Positions 33,128 through 42,676 of a DNA stretch of 49,740 bases are shown here, piece by piece. Under the pieces are notes generated by a model. That model worked only from the letters and a program-made list of their open reading frames with translations. It was not told the DNA's origin and made no database searches. Position 1 is the first letter of the stretch. Every line of letters begins with the position of its first letter. Source of the DNA: Selenomonadales bacterium (GTDB lineage: Bacteria; Bacillota; Negativicutes; Sporomusales; UBA7701). A program made the translations under genes and the position numbers. The stretch is from assembly GCA_018434945.1 (NCBI GenBank), contig JAHDOI010000013.1, positions 1 to 49,740 on the forward strand, in the 5' to 3' direction.

Positions 33128-33749
33128 ACTTCAGCACTACCCTTTTCAGGAGCTGGGTGATATCTTCGCAGATATCGAGAGTATCTTCCAGGCTGGTGAG
33201 GATTTCCTTCCACTTTATTATCTCGATCGGGTCGCAGCCCTCGCGGAAGAGCTTGGCCATCTCGCGGCGGTAAAGAACGTCGCCCTCCGTTTCCAGGGCC
33301 ACGATCCGGTTGCAGCGCGCCTCAAGCTTAAGGTGCTGCTTCTTCAGCTCGCTCAGGTAGTTGATGCACTTGACCACCTGAGTGATGCTGGTGTGAACGA
33401 GTGAGACCAGTTCGCGGACTTCGGGCGAGGCGGTACCGACGTTGTACATCTGCATCTTATCGACGATCCCCTTCATGGCGTCGACTAGGTCGTCCAGCTT
33501 TTGCGCGAGAGCGAAGATGTCCTCGCGGTCGAAGGGGGTGATAAACGTTTTATGCAGTTTTTTGAGGATTTTTTCTACAAGCTCGTCGGCTTCGGCTTCA
33601 AGGCCTTCCACCTCGGACAGAATCTCCCCGAGTCGGTCCTGCTCCTCAAAAGCCATCACCATCGTCTCGCTGGCTTTTTTGGCCAGCGCGGCATGGTCGG
33701 CCAGAAACTCGAAAAACTTTTCTTCTTTGGGTTTCAGACGAAAGGCCAC
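33120..33749 (-). CDS. DUF47 PhoU-like protein (PiT accessory)
   Basis: A 209-aa helical protein of the DUF47/TIGR00153 family, distantly PhoU-like: FRLKPKEEKFFEFLADHA at the N-terminus (in part), EVEGLEAEADELVEKILKKLHKTFITPFDREDI in the middle and a C-terminal helix with EDTLDICEDITQLLKRVVLKYA. The conserved Glu/Asp residues (EAEAD, DREDI) match the metal-binding patches of PhoU proteins. It probably regulates the PiT permease encoded downstream. The start is GTG 33749 following GGGGAGGG; the longer frame to 33809 runs through the promoter. Confidence 0.93.
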   Translation of the reverse strand: MAFRLKPKEEKFFEFLADHAALAKKASETMVMAFEEQDRLGEILSEVEGLEAEADELVEKILKKLHKTFITPFDREDIFALAQKLDDLVDAMKGIVDKMQMYNVGTASPEVRELVSLVHTSITQVVKCINYLSELKKQHLKLEARCNRIVALETEGDVLYRREMAKLFREGCDPIEIIKWKEILTSLEDTLDICEDITQLLKRVVLKYA

Positions 33750-33785
33750 GGTAGGTCCCTCCCCGGAAGATTCTCGAACACTTTG

Positions 33786-33794
33786 ATTATAGCA
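33786..33794 (-). promoter_or_regulatory. Extended -10 promoter of the DUF47-pit operon
   Basis: On the minus strand TG, C, TATAAT (33794-33786), about 37 bases before the GTG start. The -35 region is weak. Confidence 0.55.
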
Positions 33795-34165
33795 TATACT
33801 TTTGTACAATATAAGGGTACTGGAGGAAGGCGGAATAATCGGATAAATTTGGATTTTCTCCGTGCACGCGGGATATCGACTAAAAAAAGGATATCCATAA
33901 CGGGCGGCGAAGTAAACTTACCACGGGTCAGGCACCGTGCGCCAAATACGGTTCGGTCCCCGCTCCCGGCTTAGTGTACCCGACAGTACAGGAATTAGTG
34001 CTAGACATTTATTTTGGCGCAAAGGCACCGCTGCGGCTGTTTTTGCGCTGCTTCGTTTTCGGCTCAGGCTCGGTGCCGGCGGGGATAATAGAATAATTAA
34101 GGGACGCCGGCCCGCTGACCTGAGCGGCGGGCCAAGGCGGCGTTCTGTGTGGGGGATATTAAGAA
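33795..34165. other. Intergenic region upstream of the MFS gene
   Basis: About 370 bases with no convincing gene. A GC-rich hairpin near 34104-34142 (ACGCC/GGCGT-type outer and CCCGCT/AGCGGG-type inner pairings with a bulge) lies 25 bases before the MFS start and could influence translation. An AT-rich patch with GATAATAGAATAAT at 34084-34098 may contain a promoter -10. I recognise no known riboswitch here. Confidence 0.35.
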
Positions 34166-35491
34166 ATGGCAAGTATATCTGATAGGTTAAGCAACCTGCC
34201 GCTCGGTAAGTTTCACTGGCGGCTGCTGGTTCTCACTATGCTCGGCTGGGCGTTCGACTCTATGGACACGGGGATTGTCGCCTTCGTCCTTGCGAAGATG
34301 ATTGAGACCTGGAGCCTTTCCTCCGCCCAGATCGGCTACATCGGCAGCATCGGTCTCGTGGGCATGGCCTGCGGGGCGGCGCTGTCGGGCCGGCTGGCCG
34401 ACATGATGGGGCGCAAGAAGCTTTTCGCGGGAACCCTCTTAGTATATAGTGTGGCAACCGGCCTTTGCGGTCTGGCGTGGAGCTACGAATCGCTGCTTTT
34501 CTTCCGCTTCCTCGTCGGCTTTGGGGTGGGGGGGCAGTTGCCTGTGGCTGTCACCCTTATGAGCGAATACTCGCCCGCCCGGTACCGCGGGCGCATGATC
34601 GTGCTGCTCGAGAGCGCCTGGGCCATCGGCTGGCTGGCCGCCGCCATCATTGCCTATTATATTATTCCCCAATACGGGTGGCAGATAGCCTTCTATATCG
34701 GCTCCCTGCCGGCGCTATTGGTGTTCGTTTTGTGGCGGATGGTCCCCGAATCGGTCCTCTACCTCGTCGACAAAGGACGTTACCAGGAAGCCCACGAGCA
34801 GGTCGCCGCCATCGAGCGCGAGCTTGGCGTGCCGGTAGGCGCGCCGCCCAGCGCCGCTGAAATCGCCGCCCCCAAGGCAAAATTCGCCTTCGCCGAACTG
34901 TGGAAGGGGCAATATCTGCGCCGCACCGTCTGCCTCTGGATACTGTGGTTCGGCATCGTCTTCTCGTACTACGGTATCTTCACCTGGCTGCCGTCGCTGC
35001 TTGTCAAGAGCGGCCACACCCTCATCCGGTCGTTCGAATTCGTACTGTGGATGACACTCGCCCAGATACCCGGCTATTTCACCGCCGCCTACCTCGTCGA
35101 CCGTATCGGCCGCAAACTTACCCTTTCCTCTTTTCTGGCCGCCTGCGCCGTGTGCGCCTACTTCTTCGGCATCGCCAAAACGGGCACCGAAATCCTTGTC
35201 TACGGCTGTCTGTTGTCTTTCTTCAATCTCGGCGCCTGGGGCGTGGTCTACACTTACTCGCCCGAGCTCTACCCCACTCACGCGCGCGCCAGCGGCGTCG
35301 GCTTCGCGGCCGCCTTCGGGCGGGTGGGCGGCATTTTCGCCCCCAGCGTCGTAGGCTGGATAATGACCGGCCCGGATAAATTCGCCATCGTTTTCACTCT
35401 TTTCACCGCCGTGCTGATCGTTACCGCCCTCAACGTCTTCGTTCTCGGCGAAGAAACGATGCACAAATCGCTCGACGAACTCAACCGCTGA
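34166..35491 (+). CDS. MFS transporter (sugar/organic acid porter type)
   Basis: A 441-aa, 12-TM major facilitator protein. The loop 2-3 motif GRLADMMGRKKLF (about 75-87), the FFRFLVGFGVGGQLPVAVTLMSEY segment (about 112-135, in part) and RGRMIVLLESAW match the sugar/aromatic-acid:H+ symporter group; the second-half motif DRIGRKLTLS is also present. The substrate is unknown. The genes downstream concern molybdenum hydroxylases, enzymes that act on purines and other heterocycles, so a purine-like or aromatic substrate is possible but only inferred. ATG 34166 has a weak purine-rich site (TTAAGAA). It is followed after 38 bases by yqeB. Confidence 0.9.
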   Translation: MASISDRLSNLPLGKFHWRLLVLTMLGWAFDSMDTGIVAFVLAKMIETWSLSSAQIGYIGSIGLVGMACGAALSGRLADMMGRKKLFAGTLLVYSVATGLCGLAWSYESLLFFRFLVGFGVGGQLPVAVTLMSEYSPARYRGRMIVLLESAWAIGWLAAAIIAYYIIPQYGWQIAFYIGSLPALLVFVLWRMVPESVLYLVDKGRYQEAHEQVAAIERELGVPVGAPPSAAEIAAPKAKFAFAELWKGQYLRRTVCLWILWFGIVFSYYGIFTWLPSLLVKSGHTLIRSFEFVLWMTLAQIPGYFTAAYLVDRIGRKLTLSSFLAACAVCAYFFGIAKTGTEILVYGCLLSFFNLGAWGVVYTYSPELYPTHARASGVGFAAAFGRVGGIFAPSVVGWIMTGPDKFAIVFTLFTAVLIVTALNVFVLGEETMHKSLDELNR

Positions 35492-35529
35492 CACTTGACC
35501 GTTATCGCGGGGAAGCAAGGTGACCGATT

Positions 35530-36330
35530 TTGAATAGGAATAACCGCCTGGTCGTGGTCAAAGGGGCCGGAGACCTGGCGACCGGCGTCGCTCACCGCCT
35601 TTTCCGCAGCGGCTTCGCCGTCGTCATGACCGAACTGCCGCAGCCCACCGTCATCCGTCGGCCGGTCGCCTTCGCCAGCGCTGTTTTCACCGGCCGCACG
35701 ACCGTCGAAGGAGTTACCGCCGTCAGGGCCGCGCCTGAGGAGGCGGCGGCCGCGACAAACCGCGGGCTTGTAACCGTCGTCGTCGACCCGCAGGGCGCGG
35801 TAGTGGTGGCGCTCAGGCCGTGGGCGGTGATCGATGCCATCCTCGCCAAGCGCAACACCGGCACCCGCCTGGGCGACGCGCCGGTGGTCGTCGGCCTCGG
35901 GCCGGGGTTTGCCGCCGGCCGGGACGTCGGCTATGTCGTTGAGACGGCCCGCGGCCACTACCTCGGCCGGGTGATCGAACAGGGCGAAGCTCTCCCCGAC
36001 ACCGGCGTGCCTGGACTCATCGACGGCTACGGCAGCGAACGGGTGCTGCGCTCCCCGGCCCACGGCACGTTCCGGGCGGCGCGGGCTATCGGCGACACTG
36101 TCGCCGCCGGCGAAGCGGTCGGCTTTGTCGACGGCCTGTCCGTCCCCGCCGTCATCGGCGGCGTCCTGCGCGGTCTCATCCACGACGGCCTGGCAGTCGC
36201 CGCCGGCCAGAAGATCGGCGATATCGACCCGCGCGGCCGGCGCGAATACTGCTTCACCATCTCCGACAAAGCGCGGGCGGTCGGCGGCGGCGTCCTGGAG
36301 GCGCTGCTCGCCGCCTGGTCCGGAAAATAA
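35530..36330 (+). CDS. yqeB: YqeB/EF2563-type molybdenum hydroxylase accessory protein
   Basis: A 266-aa protein of the selenium-dependent molybdenum hydroxylase maturation family (YqeB/EF2563). Markers are LVVVKGAGDLATGVAHRLFRSGF at the N-terminus (in part), MTELPQPTVIRRPVAF, and the central GLGPGFAAGRDVGYVVET and DTGVPGLIDGYGSERVLRSP. The C-terminal part contains a lipoyl-like segment (GDTVAAGEAVGFVDG). The start is TTG 35530 with AAGGTGA upstream. It helps build or insert a selenium- or sulfur-modified Mo cofactor; the exact step is unclear. It is followed by two XdhC-family genes, but no hydroxylase subunits are in the window. Confidence 0.9.
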   Translation: MNRNNRLVVVKGAGDLATGVAHRLFRSGFAVVMTELPQPTVIRRPVAFASAVFTGRTTVEGVTAVRAAPEEAAAATNRGLVTVVVDPQGAVVVALRPWAVIDAILAKRNTGTRLGDAPVVVGLGPGFAAGRDVGYVVETARGHYLGRVIEQGEALPDTGVPGLIDGYGSERVLRSPAHGTFRAARAIGDTVAAGEAVGFVDGLSVPAVIGGVLRGLIHDGLAVAAGQKIGDIDPRGRREYCFTISDKARAVGGGVLEALLAAWSGK

Positions 36331-36350
36331 ACTCGACGGGAGCGAATCCT

Positions 36351-37122
<772 letters not shown>

Positions 37123-37130
<8 letters not shown>

Positions 37131-37440
37131 AGGACTGCTGCGCGTCATCGGTGAACATTCCGGCAGGGGAGAGGGCGCGGCCCTCGTCACCGTCGTCGCC
37201 ACCCACGGCTCGACGCCACGCAAGGAGGGCGCCGCCATGGCCGTCAGTCGATCGGGCAGCATCTGGGGCAGCATCGGCGGCGGCTGCGGCGAGGAAGAAG
37301 CCCGGCGGCGGGCGCTAATCGCGCTGGACGAGCGGCGCTCTTGCCTCCATTCAATCCGGCTCGACAACTCCGTGGCCGCCGACGAAGGCATGGCGTGCGG
37401 CGGGGTGATGGAAATTTTCATCCGCGTTTTTCATCCCTGA
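37123..37440 (+). CDS. XdhC/CoxI N-terminal-domain protein
   Basis: A 105-aa protein made only of the XdhC_CoxI domain: ALVTVVATHGSTPRKEGAAMAVSRSGSIWGSIGGGCGEEEARR (about 20-62, in segments) and the C-terminal MACGGVMEIFIRV. ATG 37123 follows GGAGGGAG and overlaps the end of the preceding XdhC gene by eight bases. Full XdhC proteins join this domain to a Rossmann domain, so this could be a partner subunit that supplies the Cys-containing GGGCGE motif. It likely acts in Mo-cofactor sulfuration or transfer for a hydroxylase encoded elsewhere. Confidence 0.88.
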
Positions 37441-37473
37441 CACGCCTCTGACAAAAACCTGGCTTATTTTCGG

Positions 37474-37503
37474 TTGCCTGGCAGCCGGGGAATAATATAT
37501 AAT
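37474..37503 (+). promoter_or_regulatory. Promoter of the gpgS-like gene
   Basis: TTGCCT (37474-37479), 18-base spacer, TATAAT (37498-37503), about 90 bases before the start codon at 37592. Confidence 0.65.
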
Positions 37504-37591
37504 TAGAACAAGAATAATATACCAGTTGCTTTAGGTGGAGTCTGTCAACGACAGACTCTTTCAGTTCCTGAGCACGGATTGGAGGAGCGAT

Positions 37592-39016
37592 ATGACAACA
37601 GGGGTGCCATATTGGCCGGAGAGCCGGACCCCGAACGCGAACAGCCGGATTGTCATCCGCGGCTTCGCCGACCGGGGCAGCCTGTATCAAGACCGCGACG
37701 ACATCGTCGTATTGACCGACGGATGGGTGGCGGGGCCAGCGGCGGCCGTGCTGCGCGGCGGCATCAACGCCGGGGCCGTCCTCGACGTGCTGGCCTGTGC
37801 CGGCATGACGCAACTGAGGGTTTTGCACCTTGAAGAGAAGCTTCCCCAGCTTGAGGATATATTTCTCTCCTCGGTGGTTGCCAGAGCCCACGACATGTTC
37901 GACAACGTCAGCATCAACTGGCGTCGCGAAGCGAGAGTATTCGACCTCATCAAGACTGTCGGCGCCGACTACAGCATGCTGTTCTTCGGTGCGCCGCTGG
38001 CCGATTCGGAAATAATGCCCTTCTACAACGCCATCAAGGAAGTATACCAGGGCAGCGTGACAATCGTCCGCGGCCCATTCCAGGATATTGAATTCGCCGA
38101 GGGCGACGCCATTTACCGCTGGGTGCGGGAGAGAACCTTCGAGGGCGGCGATTTCTCCCTGCCGGCAATGATGCGCAGCGGCAAGAGCAAACGGGGCCAC
38201 AAGGTGGCGATCATCCTCCCCAGCCTTAACGAAGAGCGGACTGTCGGCCAGGTCATCGAAACGGCGCTTGAGGTAAAGGCCGCCGGGGTGGCCGACGAAG
38301 TCATCCTCGTCGATTCCGCCTCGACCGACAATACTGTGGAGATCGCAAAATCCTACGGCATACCGGTATATCTCCACCCCGACATCGCTCCCGAGCTCGG
38401 CAGCTTCCGCGGCAAAGGGGAAGCGATGTTCAAAAGCGCTTTCGTCACCGACGCCGACATCCTCGCCTGGGTGGACACCGACATCGAGAACATCACGCCC
38501 CGCTTTTTCTACGGCCTGCTCGGCCCCATCCTCACCTACCCCGATATCCGCTTCGTCAAGGGCTATTTCACCCGCCCGGTACGGGTCGAGGCGTCCGGCC
38601 TCGAACTCGGCGGCGGCCGGGTGACGGAGATCCTCGCCCGCCCGTGGTTCAACACCTATATGCCGACCCTGTCGGGGTACATCCAGCCGCTCGCCGGCAC
38701 AGTGGCCATCTACCGCGAAGAAATGCTTAAGATGCGCATCCCCGCGAACTACGGCGTGGAGGTGGCGATGCTCATCCAGGCGGTGGAAAACGCCGGCCTT
38801 TGGTCGACCTGCCAGGTCAATCTCGGCGAGGTCATCCACCGCTCCAAGGACGTCACCGGTCTGAGCGAAATGGCCTTCCAGATCCTCCAGGTGCTGAGCG
38901 AGTTCGAAGGCGGCGCAGGCCGCGAAAACCTTCTGCGGCGCGTATACTCGGCCCAGGGGCATTTCGAGATCGGCATCAAGAAGTTCGCCACCGTATGGCG
39001 GGATTTTCAAAAGTAA
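37592..39016 (+). CDS. gpgS: Glucosyl-3-phosphoglycerate synthase-like glycosyltransferase with extra N-terminal domain
   Basis: A 474-aa protein. The C-terminal ~270 residues (from about 203) are a GT-A glycosyltransferase like GpgS: VAIILPSLNEERTVGQVI, EVILVDSASTDNT, GSFRGKGEAMFKSAF, the WVDTDIENI metal-binding Asp motif near 292-300, VKGYFTRP and YIQPLAGTVAIYREEM. GpgS joins glucose from a nucleotide sugar to 3-phosphoglycerate, the first step to glucosylglycerate or related solutes. The first ~200 residues form another domain (RGGINAGAVLDVLACAGMTQLRVLHLEE, then SMLFFGAP and VTIVRGPF) reminiscent of universal-stress-protein folds but not recognised with certainty. ATG 37592 follows TGGAGGAG. 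No matching phosphatase gene is adjacent. Confidence 0.85.
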   Translation: MTTGVPYWPESRTPNANSRIVIRGFADRGSLYQDRDDIVVLTDGWVAGPAAAVLRGGINAGAVLDVLACAGMTQLRVLHLEEKLPQLEDIFLSSVVARAHDMFDNVSINWRREARVFDLIKTVGADYSMLFFGAPLADSEIMPFYNAIKEVYQGSVTIVRGPFQDIEFAEGDAIYRWVRERTFEGGDFSLPAMMRSGKSKRGHKVAIILPSLNEERTVGQVIETALEVKAAGVADEVILVDSASTDNTVEIAKSYGIPVYLHPDIAPELGSFRGKGEAMFKSAFVTDADILAWVDTDIENITPRFFYGLLGPILTYPDIRFVKGYFTRPVRVEASGLELGGGRVTEILARPWFNTYMPTLSGYIQPLAGTVAIYREEMLKMRIPANYGVEVAMLIQAVENAGLWSTCQVNLGEVIHRSKDVTGLSEMAFQILQVLSEFEGGAGRENLLRRVYSAQGHFEIGIKKFATVWRDFQK

Positions 39017-39028
39017 TTCGATTAGATA

Positions 39029-39058
39029 TTGACAGTATCTTTTGCCGCGTGCTATCAT
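39029..39058 (+). promoter_or_regulatory. Promoter of the SAM-riboswitch/metXY operon
   Basis: TTGACA (39029-39034), 18-base spacer, TATCAT (39053-39058) with a TG two bases upstream; it lies just before the riboswitch. Confidence 0.75.
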
Positions 39059-39078
39059 TAAGCCAATTTAATACTCTT

Positions 39079-39183
39079 GCTCTTATCGAGAGTGGTCGAG
39101 GGACTGGCCCGATGACACCACGGCAACCGGCGCTGAGGCGCAAGGTGCCAAATCCAGCAGGCATTGCCTGACAGATGAGAGGG
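39079..39183 (+). ncRNA. SAM-I (S-box) riboswitch aptamer
   Basis: The sequence carries the S-box signature: CTCTTATCGAGAG at the 5' side, GGTCGAGGGACTGGCCCGATGA, ACCACGGCAACC, GGTGCCAAATCCAGCA and the closing ACAGATGAGAG. P1 (CTCTTATC with GATGAGAG) closes the aptamer. With SAM bound, the downstream terminator should form and switch off metX and metY; without SAM the operon is read. Confidence 0.96.
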
Positions 39184-39204
39184 AAGGTTACGCTTATGTC
39201 GTTC

Positions 39205-39233
39205 AACTCCTTTCCTCGGGAAGGAGTTTTTTG
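39205..39233 (+). terminator. Expression-platform terminator of the SAM riboswitch
   Basis: AACTCCTT and AAGGAGTT arms (39205-39212, 39221-39228) followed by TTTTTTG, 45 bases before the metX start. Confidence 0.9.
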
Positions 39234-39278
39234 TTTTCTCTCTCATCATCCAATTTTCGCAGCAACGGAGGGTTCAAG

Positions 39279-40484
39279 ATGCAGACCGCCTACCCGCACA
39301 CATTTTTCCCCGGCCTGAAATACCGGCCCTACATGAAATTCGCCACCGTGGCCACGCCCGAACGGCCGTTTGAACTTAGCCTCGGCGGTACTCTCCGGGA
39401 AGTTACGGTGGCCTACGAGACATACGGCACTCTCTCCAGGGACGGGGACAATGTCGTCCTTGTCTGCCACGCCCTTACCGGCGACAGCCATTGCGCCGCC
39501 CACAACGACCACGACGAGAAAGGCTGGTGGGACCTCCTCGTCGGCCCCGGCCGCCCCATCGACACCGACCGCTTTTTCGTCGTCTGCGCCAATGTTCTCG
39601 GCGGCTGCCAGGGCACAACCGGCCCCGCCTCGCCCGACCCGGCCACCGGCCGGCCTTACGGCGCCGCCTTCCCGGAAGTGACCATCCGCGACATGGTCCG
39701 CGTCCAGAAGCGGCTCCTCGAAACCCTGGGCATCAACCGCCTCTCGCTGGTCATCGGCGGCTCTATGGGCGGCGCACAGGCGCTGGAGTGGGCGGTCACG
39801 TACCCCGGCTTCGCCGAAGCCGTCGCCGCACTGGCCGCGCCGGGCTACGCCTCGGCCCAGGCCATCGCCTACAACCGCGTCGGCCGTCAGGCCGTGATGC
39901 TCGACCCCGAATGGCGGGGCGGCGACTACTACGGCGGCCCCGGTCCCGTCCAGGGCCTGTCGGTCGCCCGCGCCGTCGGCATGATAACCTACCAGAGCGA
40001 GCCGTCCATGGCCGCCAAATTTGCCCGCAGGACGCGCGACGGCCAGTTCGAGATCGAGAATTACCTCGATTATCAGGGCAAGTGCCTGGTGGAGCGCTTC
40101 GATGCCAACTCCTACCTCTGCCTGCTGCGCGCCCTCGACCTCTACGATTTGGGAATGGGCCATGCCTCCTACCGGGCGGCCCTGGCCCGCATCGAGGCCA
40201 GGGTCCTCGTGGCCGGGGTTACCTCGGATATCCTCTATCCGGCCTACCAGCAGGTTGAGCTCGTCGAGACACTTAAAAGCCTCGGCGTGCGGGCGGAATA
40301 TGCCGAAGTCGACAGCCCCCACGGCCACGACGGTTTCCTGATCGACTTCGACCTCCTCAAGCCCATCCTGCGCGAATTCGTCGGCACCGCCCTGCCGGTG
40401 CGAATGCCCTGGCTGTCGTCCATCTTCCGCGCCCCGCGGCTCGCCTACTTCGGCGCCCGCCTCGTCGCGGAAAACTACCCCTGA
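39279..40484 (+). CDS. metX: Homoserine O-acetyltransferase (MetX)
   Basis: A 401-aa alpha/beta hydrolase-fold acyltransferase that makes O-acetyl-homoserine from homoserine and acetyl-CoA for methionine synthesis. Motifs are VCHALTGDSH, NVLGGCQGTTGP, the nucleophile Ser162 in GGSMGGAQALEW, Asp in GVTSDILYP and His in SPHGHDGFLID. ATG 39279 follows CGGAGGG; the frame open back to 39231 begins in the riboswitch terminator and is not used. It is under SAM-I riboswitch control and is followed by metY after 44 bases. A homoserine succinyl donor cannot be ruled out from sequence. Confidence 0.94.
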   Translation: MQTAYPHTFFPGLKYRPYMKFATVATPERPFELSLGGTLREVTVAYETYGTLSRDGDNVVLVCHALTGDSHCAAHNDHDEKGWWDLLVGPGRPIDTDRFFVVCANVLGGCQGTTGPASPDPATGRPYGAAFPEVTIRDMVRVQKRLLETLGINRLSLVIGGSMGGAQALEWAVTYPGFAEAVAALAAPGYASAQAIAYNRVGRQAVMLDPEWRGGDYYGGPGPVQGLSVARAVGMITYQSEPSMAAKFARRTRDGQFEIENYLDYQGKCLVERFDANSYLCLLRALDLYDLGMGHASYRAALARIEARVLVAGVTSDILYPAYQQVELVETLKSLGVRAEYAEVDSPHGHDGFLIDFDLLKPILREFVGTALPVRMPWLSSIFRAPRLAYFGARLVAENYP

Positions 40485-40528
40485 TAGCCGACAACCACAT
40501 AAACTATCCATTTTAGGAGGAACAGACA

Positions 40529-41806
40529 ATGACCTTACCCGCCGATCTCCGTTTCGACAGCCTTGCCGTCCACGCCGGCCAGGAGCCCGACCCGGCAACC
40601 GGCTCGCGGGCGGTGCCCATCTACCAGACCACCGCCTATAACTTCCGTGACAGCGCCCACGCCGCCAGCCTCTTCGCCCTCCAGGAAAATGGCAACATCT
40701 ATACGCGGATTATGAATCCCACCACCGACGTGCTCGAAAAACGCATCGCCGCCCTCGAAGGCGGGGTGGGGGCGCTGGCCTTCGCCTCCGGCCACGCCGC
40801 CATCAGCGCCGCCATTTTCAACATCGCCCAGGCCGGCGACGAGATCGTCAGCTCGTCCACCCTCTACGGCGGCACCTATAACATGTTCGCCTACACCCTG
40901 CCGCGGCTCGGCGTAAAAGTCACCTTCGTCGACCCGCGCGAAAGCGCCAACTTCGCCAAAGCGGTAACTCCCAGGACAAAGGCGGTCTACGCCGAGACCA
41001 TCGGCAACCCCAAGATCGACGTCCTCGACCTGGCCGCCGTCGCCGATATCGCCCACGCAAACGGTCTGCCGCTCATCATCGACAGCACATTCACCAGTCC
41101 CTACCTTTGCCGGCCGTTCGACTTCGGCGCCGACATCGTCGTCCATTCGGCCACCAAATTCATCGGCGGTCACGGCACCTCCATGGGCGGCCTGGTCGTC
41201 GACGGCGGCAGATTCGACTGGGCAAGCGGCAAATTCCCCCTCCTCAGCGAGCCCGACCCCAGCTACCACGGGCTGCGCTACGCCGAAGCCCTCGGGCCGC
41301 AGGCCTTCATTACCCGCCTGCGCACCCAGATCCTCCGCGACCTCGGAGCCTGCCTCAGCCCCTTTAACAGCTTCCTCCTCCTCCAGGGGCTCGAGACGCT
41401 CCACCTCCGCATGCGGCGCCACAGCGACAACGCCCTCGCGGTCGCCGAGCATCTCGCCGCCCACGACCGGGTCTCCTGGGTGAGCTACCCGGGCCTAAAA
41501 GGACACCCCGACCACGAAAAGGCTAAGAAGTACCTGCCCAAAGGGGCGGGGGCCATCCTCACCTTCGGCATCAAGGGCGGCCTCGAAGCCGGCCGGAAAT
41601 TCATCGATTCTCTTAAGCTCTTCTCCCTCCTCGCCAATGTCGGCGACGCCAAATCGCTCGTCATCCACCCGGCCAGCACCACGCACTCGCAGCTCACTTC
41701 CGAGCAGCGGGCCGCCGCCGGCGTGCCGGACGACATGGTGCGCCTGTCGCTCGGCCTCGAAGATCCGGCCGACCTGATCGCCGATCTCGACCAGGCACTG
41801 GCATAG
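40529..41806 (+). CDS. metY: O-acetylhomoserine sulfhydrylase (MetY)
   Basis: A 425-aa PLP enzyme of the Cys/Met metabolism family: [31 protein letters not shown] at the N-terminus (in part), [11 protein letters not shown], the PLP Lys210 in [22 protein letters not shown]-like [11 protein letters not shown], and the C-terminal [14 protein letters not shown]. It joins O-acetylhomoserine with sulfide to give homocysteine and acetate. ATG 40529 follows AGGAGGA. The gene is second in the SAM-riboswitch operon and is closed by a terminator. Confidence 0.95.
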   Translation: MTLPADLRFDSLAVHAGQEPDPATGSRAVPIYQTTAYNFRDSAHAASLFALQENGNIYTRIMNPTTDVLEKRIAALEGGVGALAFASGHAAISAAIFNIAQAGDEIVSSSTLYGGTYNMFAYTLPRLGVKVTFVDPRESANFAKAVTPRTKAVYAETIGNPKIDVLDLAAVADIAHANGLPLIIDSTFTSPYLCRPFDFGADIVVHSATKFIGGHGTSMGGLVVDGGRFDWASGKFPLLSEPDPSYHGLRYAEALGPQAFITRLRTQILRDLGACLSPFNSFLLLQGLETLHLRMRRHSDNALAVAEHLAAHDRVSWVSYPGLKGHPDHEKAKKYLPKGAGAILTFGIKGGLEAGRKFIDSLKLFSLLANVGDAKSLVIHPASTTHSQLTSEQRAAAGVPDDMVRLSLGLEDPADLIADLDQALA

Positions 41807-41812
41807 CAAAAG

Positions 41813-41838
41813 CCCCCGCAAAGTCTGCGGGGGTTTAT
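41813..41838 (+). terminator. Intrinsic terminator of the metXY operon
   Basis: A perfect 8-bp stem (41813-41820 with 41826-41833, loop AAGTC) followed by TTTATT. Confidence 0.85.
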
Positions 41839-41902
41839 TCAATAAAGGAAAATATTGCTATTTTGGCGAAATCGGGAAACAATAACCGGCAAGGAGATGA
41901 GG

Positions 41903-42676
41903 ATGATGAGCGACGCGTGGCAAGAATTCCTGCAGGCCGTGCAGACGGCGACCAAAGGGGTGCCGTATCCCTTCTACCGCGGCTGCCCCAGTTCGAGCCA
42001 TACCCTGCTGCCCAGCCTCTTACGGGTCAGGCGGAAACGCTTCACCGAGTGCAACGTCTTCTTCGACTTCTTCTCGTTCGCCAAGCCGCTTATAAACACC
42101 CAGTCGCTCAAACCGATCGAGACCCTCTTCGAAATGCGGCACGCCGGCATCCCCACGCGTCTCCTCGACTGGACGACCACCTTCGCCGTCGCCCTGTACT
42201 TTGCGGTGAGCGGCAAAACCGACGCGCCCTGCATCTGGGTGCTCGAGCCGGACAAACTCAACCACAAGGCCACAGGACATGGGCTATTGGTGCAGTCCGA
42301 CGCCGTCGACTACGACCATGAGCATGAGAAGGTGCTGTATCTGGGCAAAAAGCTCCAGCACCCGCTGGCCATCTTCCCCACGATGCAGAACCCCCGCATC
42401 TTCGCCCAGAAAGGCCACTTCACCATCCACGGCGCCAGCGAGAAGCCTCTAGAGGAAATCTGCCCCGAATGCGTCACCCAGATACCCCTGCCAGCCGCCG
42501 CCATACCCGAAGCGCGCGCCTTTCTCCACCTTGCCGGGCTCAACGAGTACAGCGTTTTCCCCGATATTGACGGCCTGGCCAGGTACCTGACGAGGGAGCA
42601 TGGCCTCGACCGCCGCAAGCGGGTCGCCGCCGCCAAAGCGGCAAAAATCCGTCAGCGCCCGTCAGGCCCGATATAA
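41903..42676 (+). CDS. FRG-domain protein
   Basis: A 257-aa protein with the FRG domain signature: PFYRGCPSSSHTLLPSLLR near residue 25 (YRG, in place of FRG) and RHAGIPTRLLDWTTTFAVALYFAV near 85-108. Its function is unknown; FRG proteins are scattered in bacteria and phages and sometimes lie in toxin or defence settings. The C-terminus is basic (DRRKRVAAAKAAKIRQR). ATG 41903 has AAGGAG at six bases; ATG 41906 is also possible. The 3' end overlaps that of the convergent DUF1653 gene by 25 bases. Confidence 0.85.
   Translation: MMSDAWQEFLQAVQTATKGVPYPFYRGCPSSSHTLLPSLLRVRRKRFTECNVFFDFFSFAKPLINTQSLKPIETLFEMRHAGIPTRLLDWTTTFAVALYFAVSGKTDAPCIWVLEPDKLNHKATGHGLLVQSDAVDYDHEHEKVLYLGKKLQHPLAIFPTMQNPRIFAQKGHFTIHGASEKPLEEICPECVTQIPLPAAAIPEARAFLHLAGLNEYSVFPDIDGLARYLTREHGLDRRKRVAAAKAAKIRQRPSGPI

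Noticed and set aside
34101..34142. Mo-cofactor riboswitch before the MFS/yqeB genes
   Set aside because: A GC-rich hairpin is present and the context is tempting, but I cannot match the conserved Moco elements.
39231..39279. Earlier metX start inside the riboswitch terminator
   Set aside because: The region belongs to the expression platform, and ATG 39279 has the ribosome site and family-like N-terminus.
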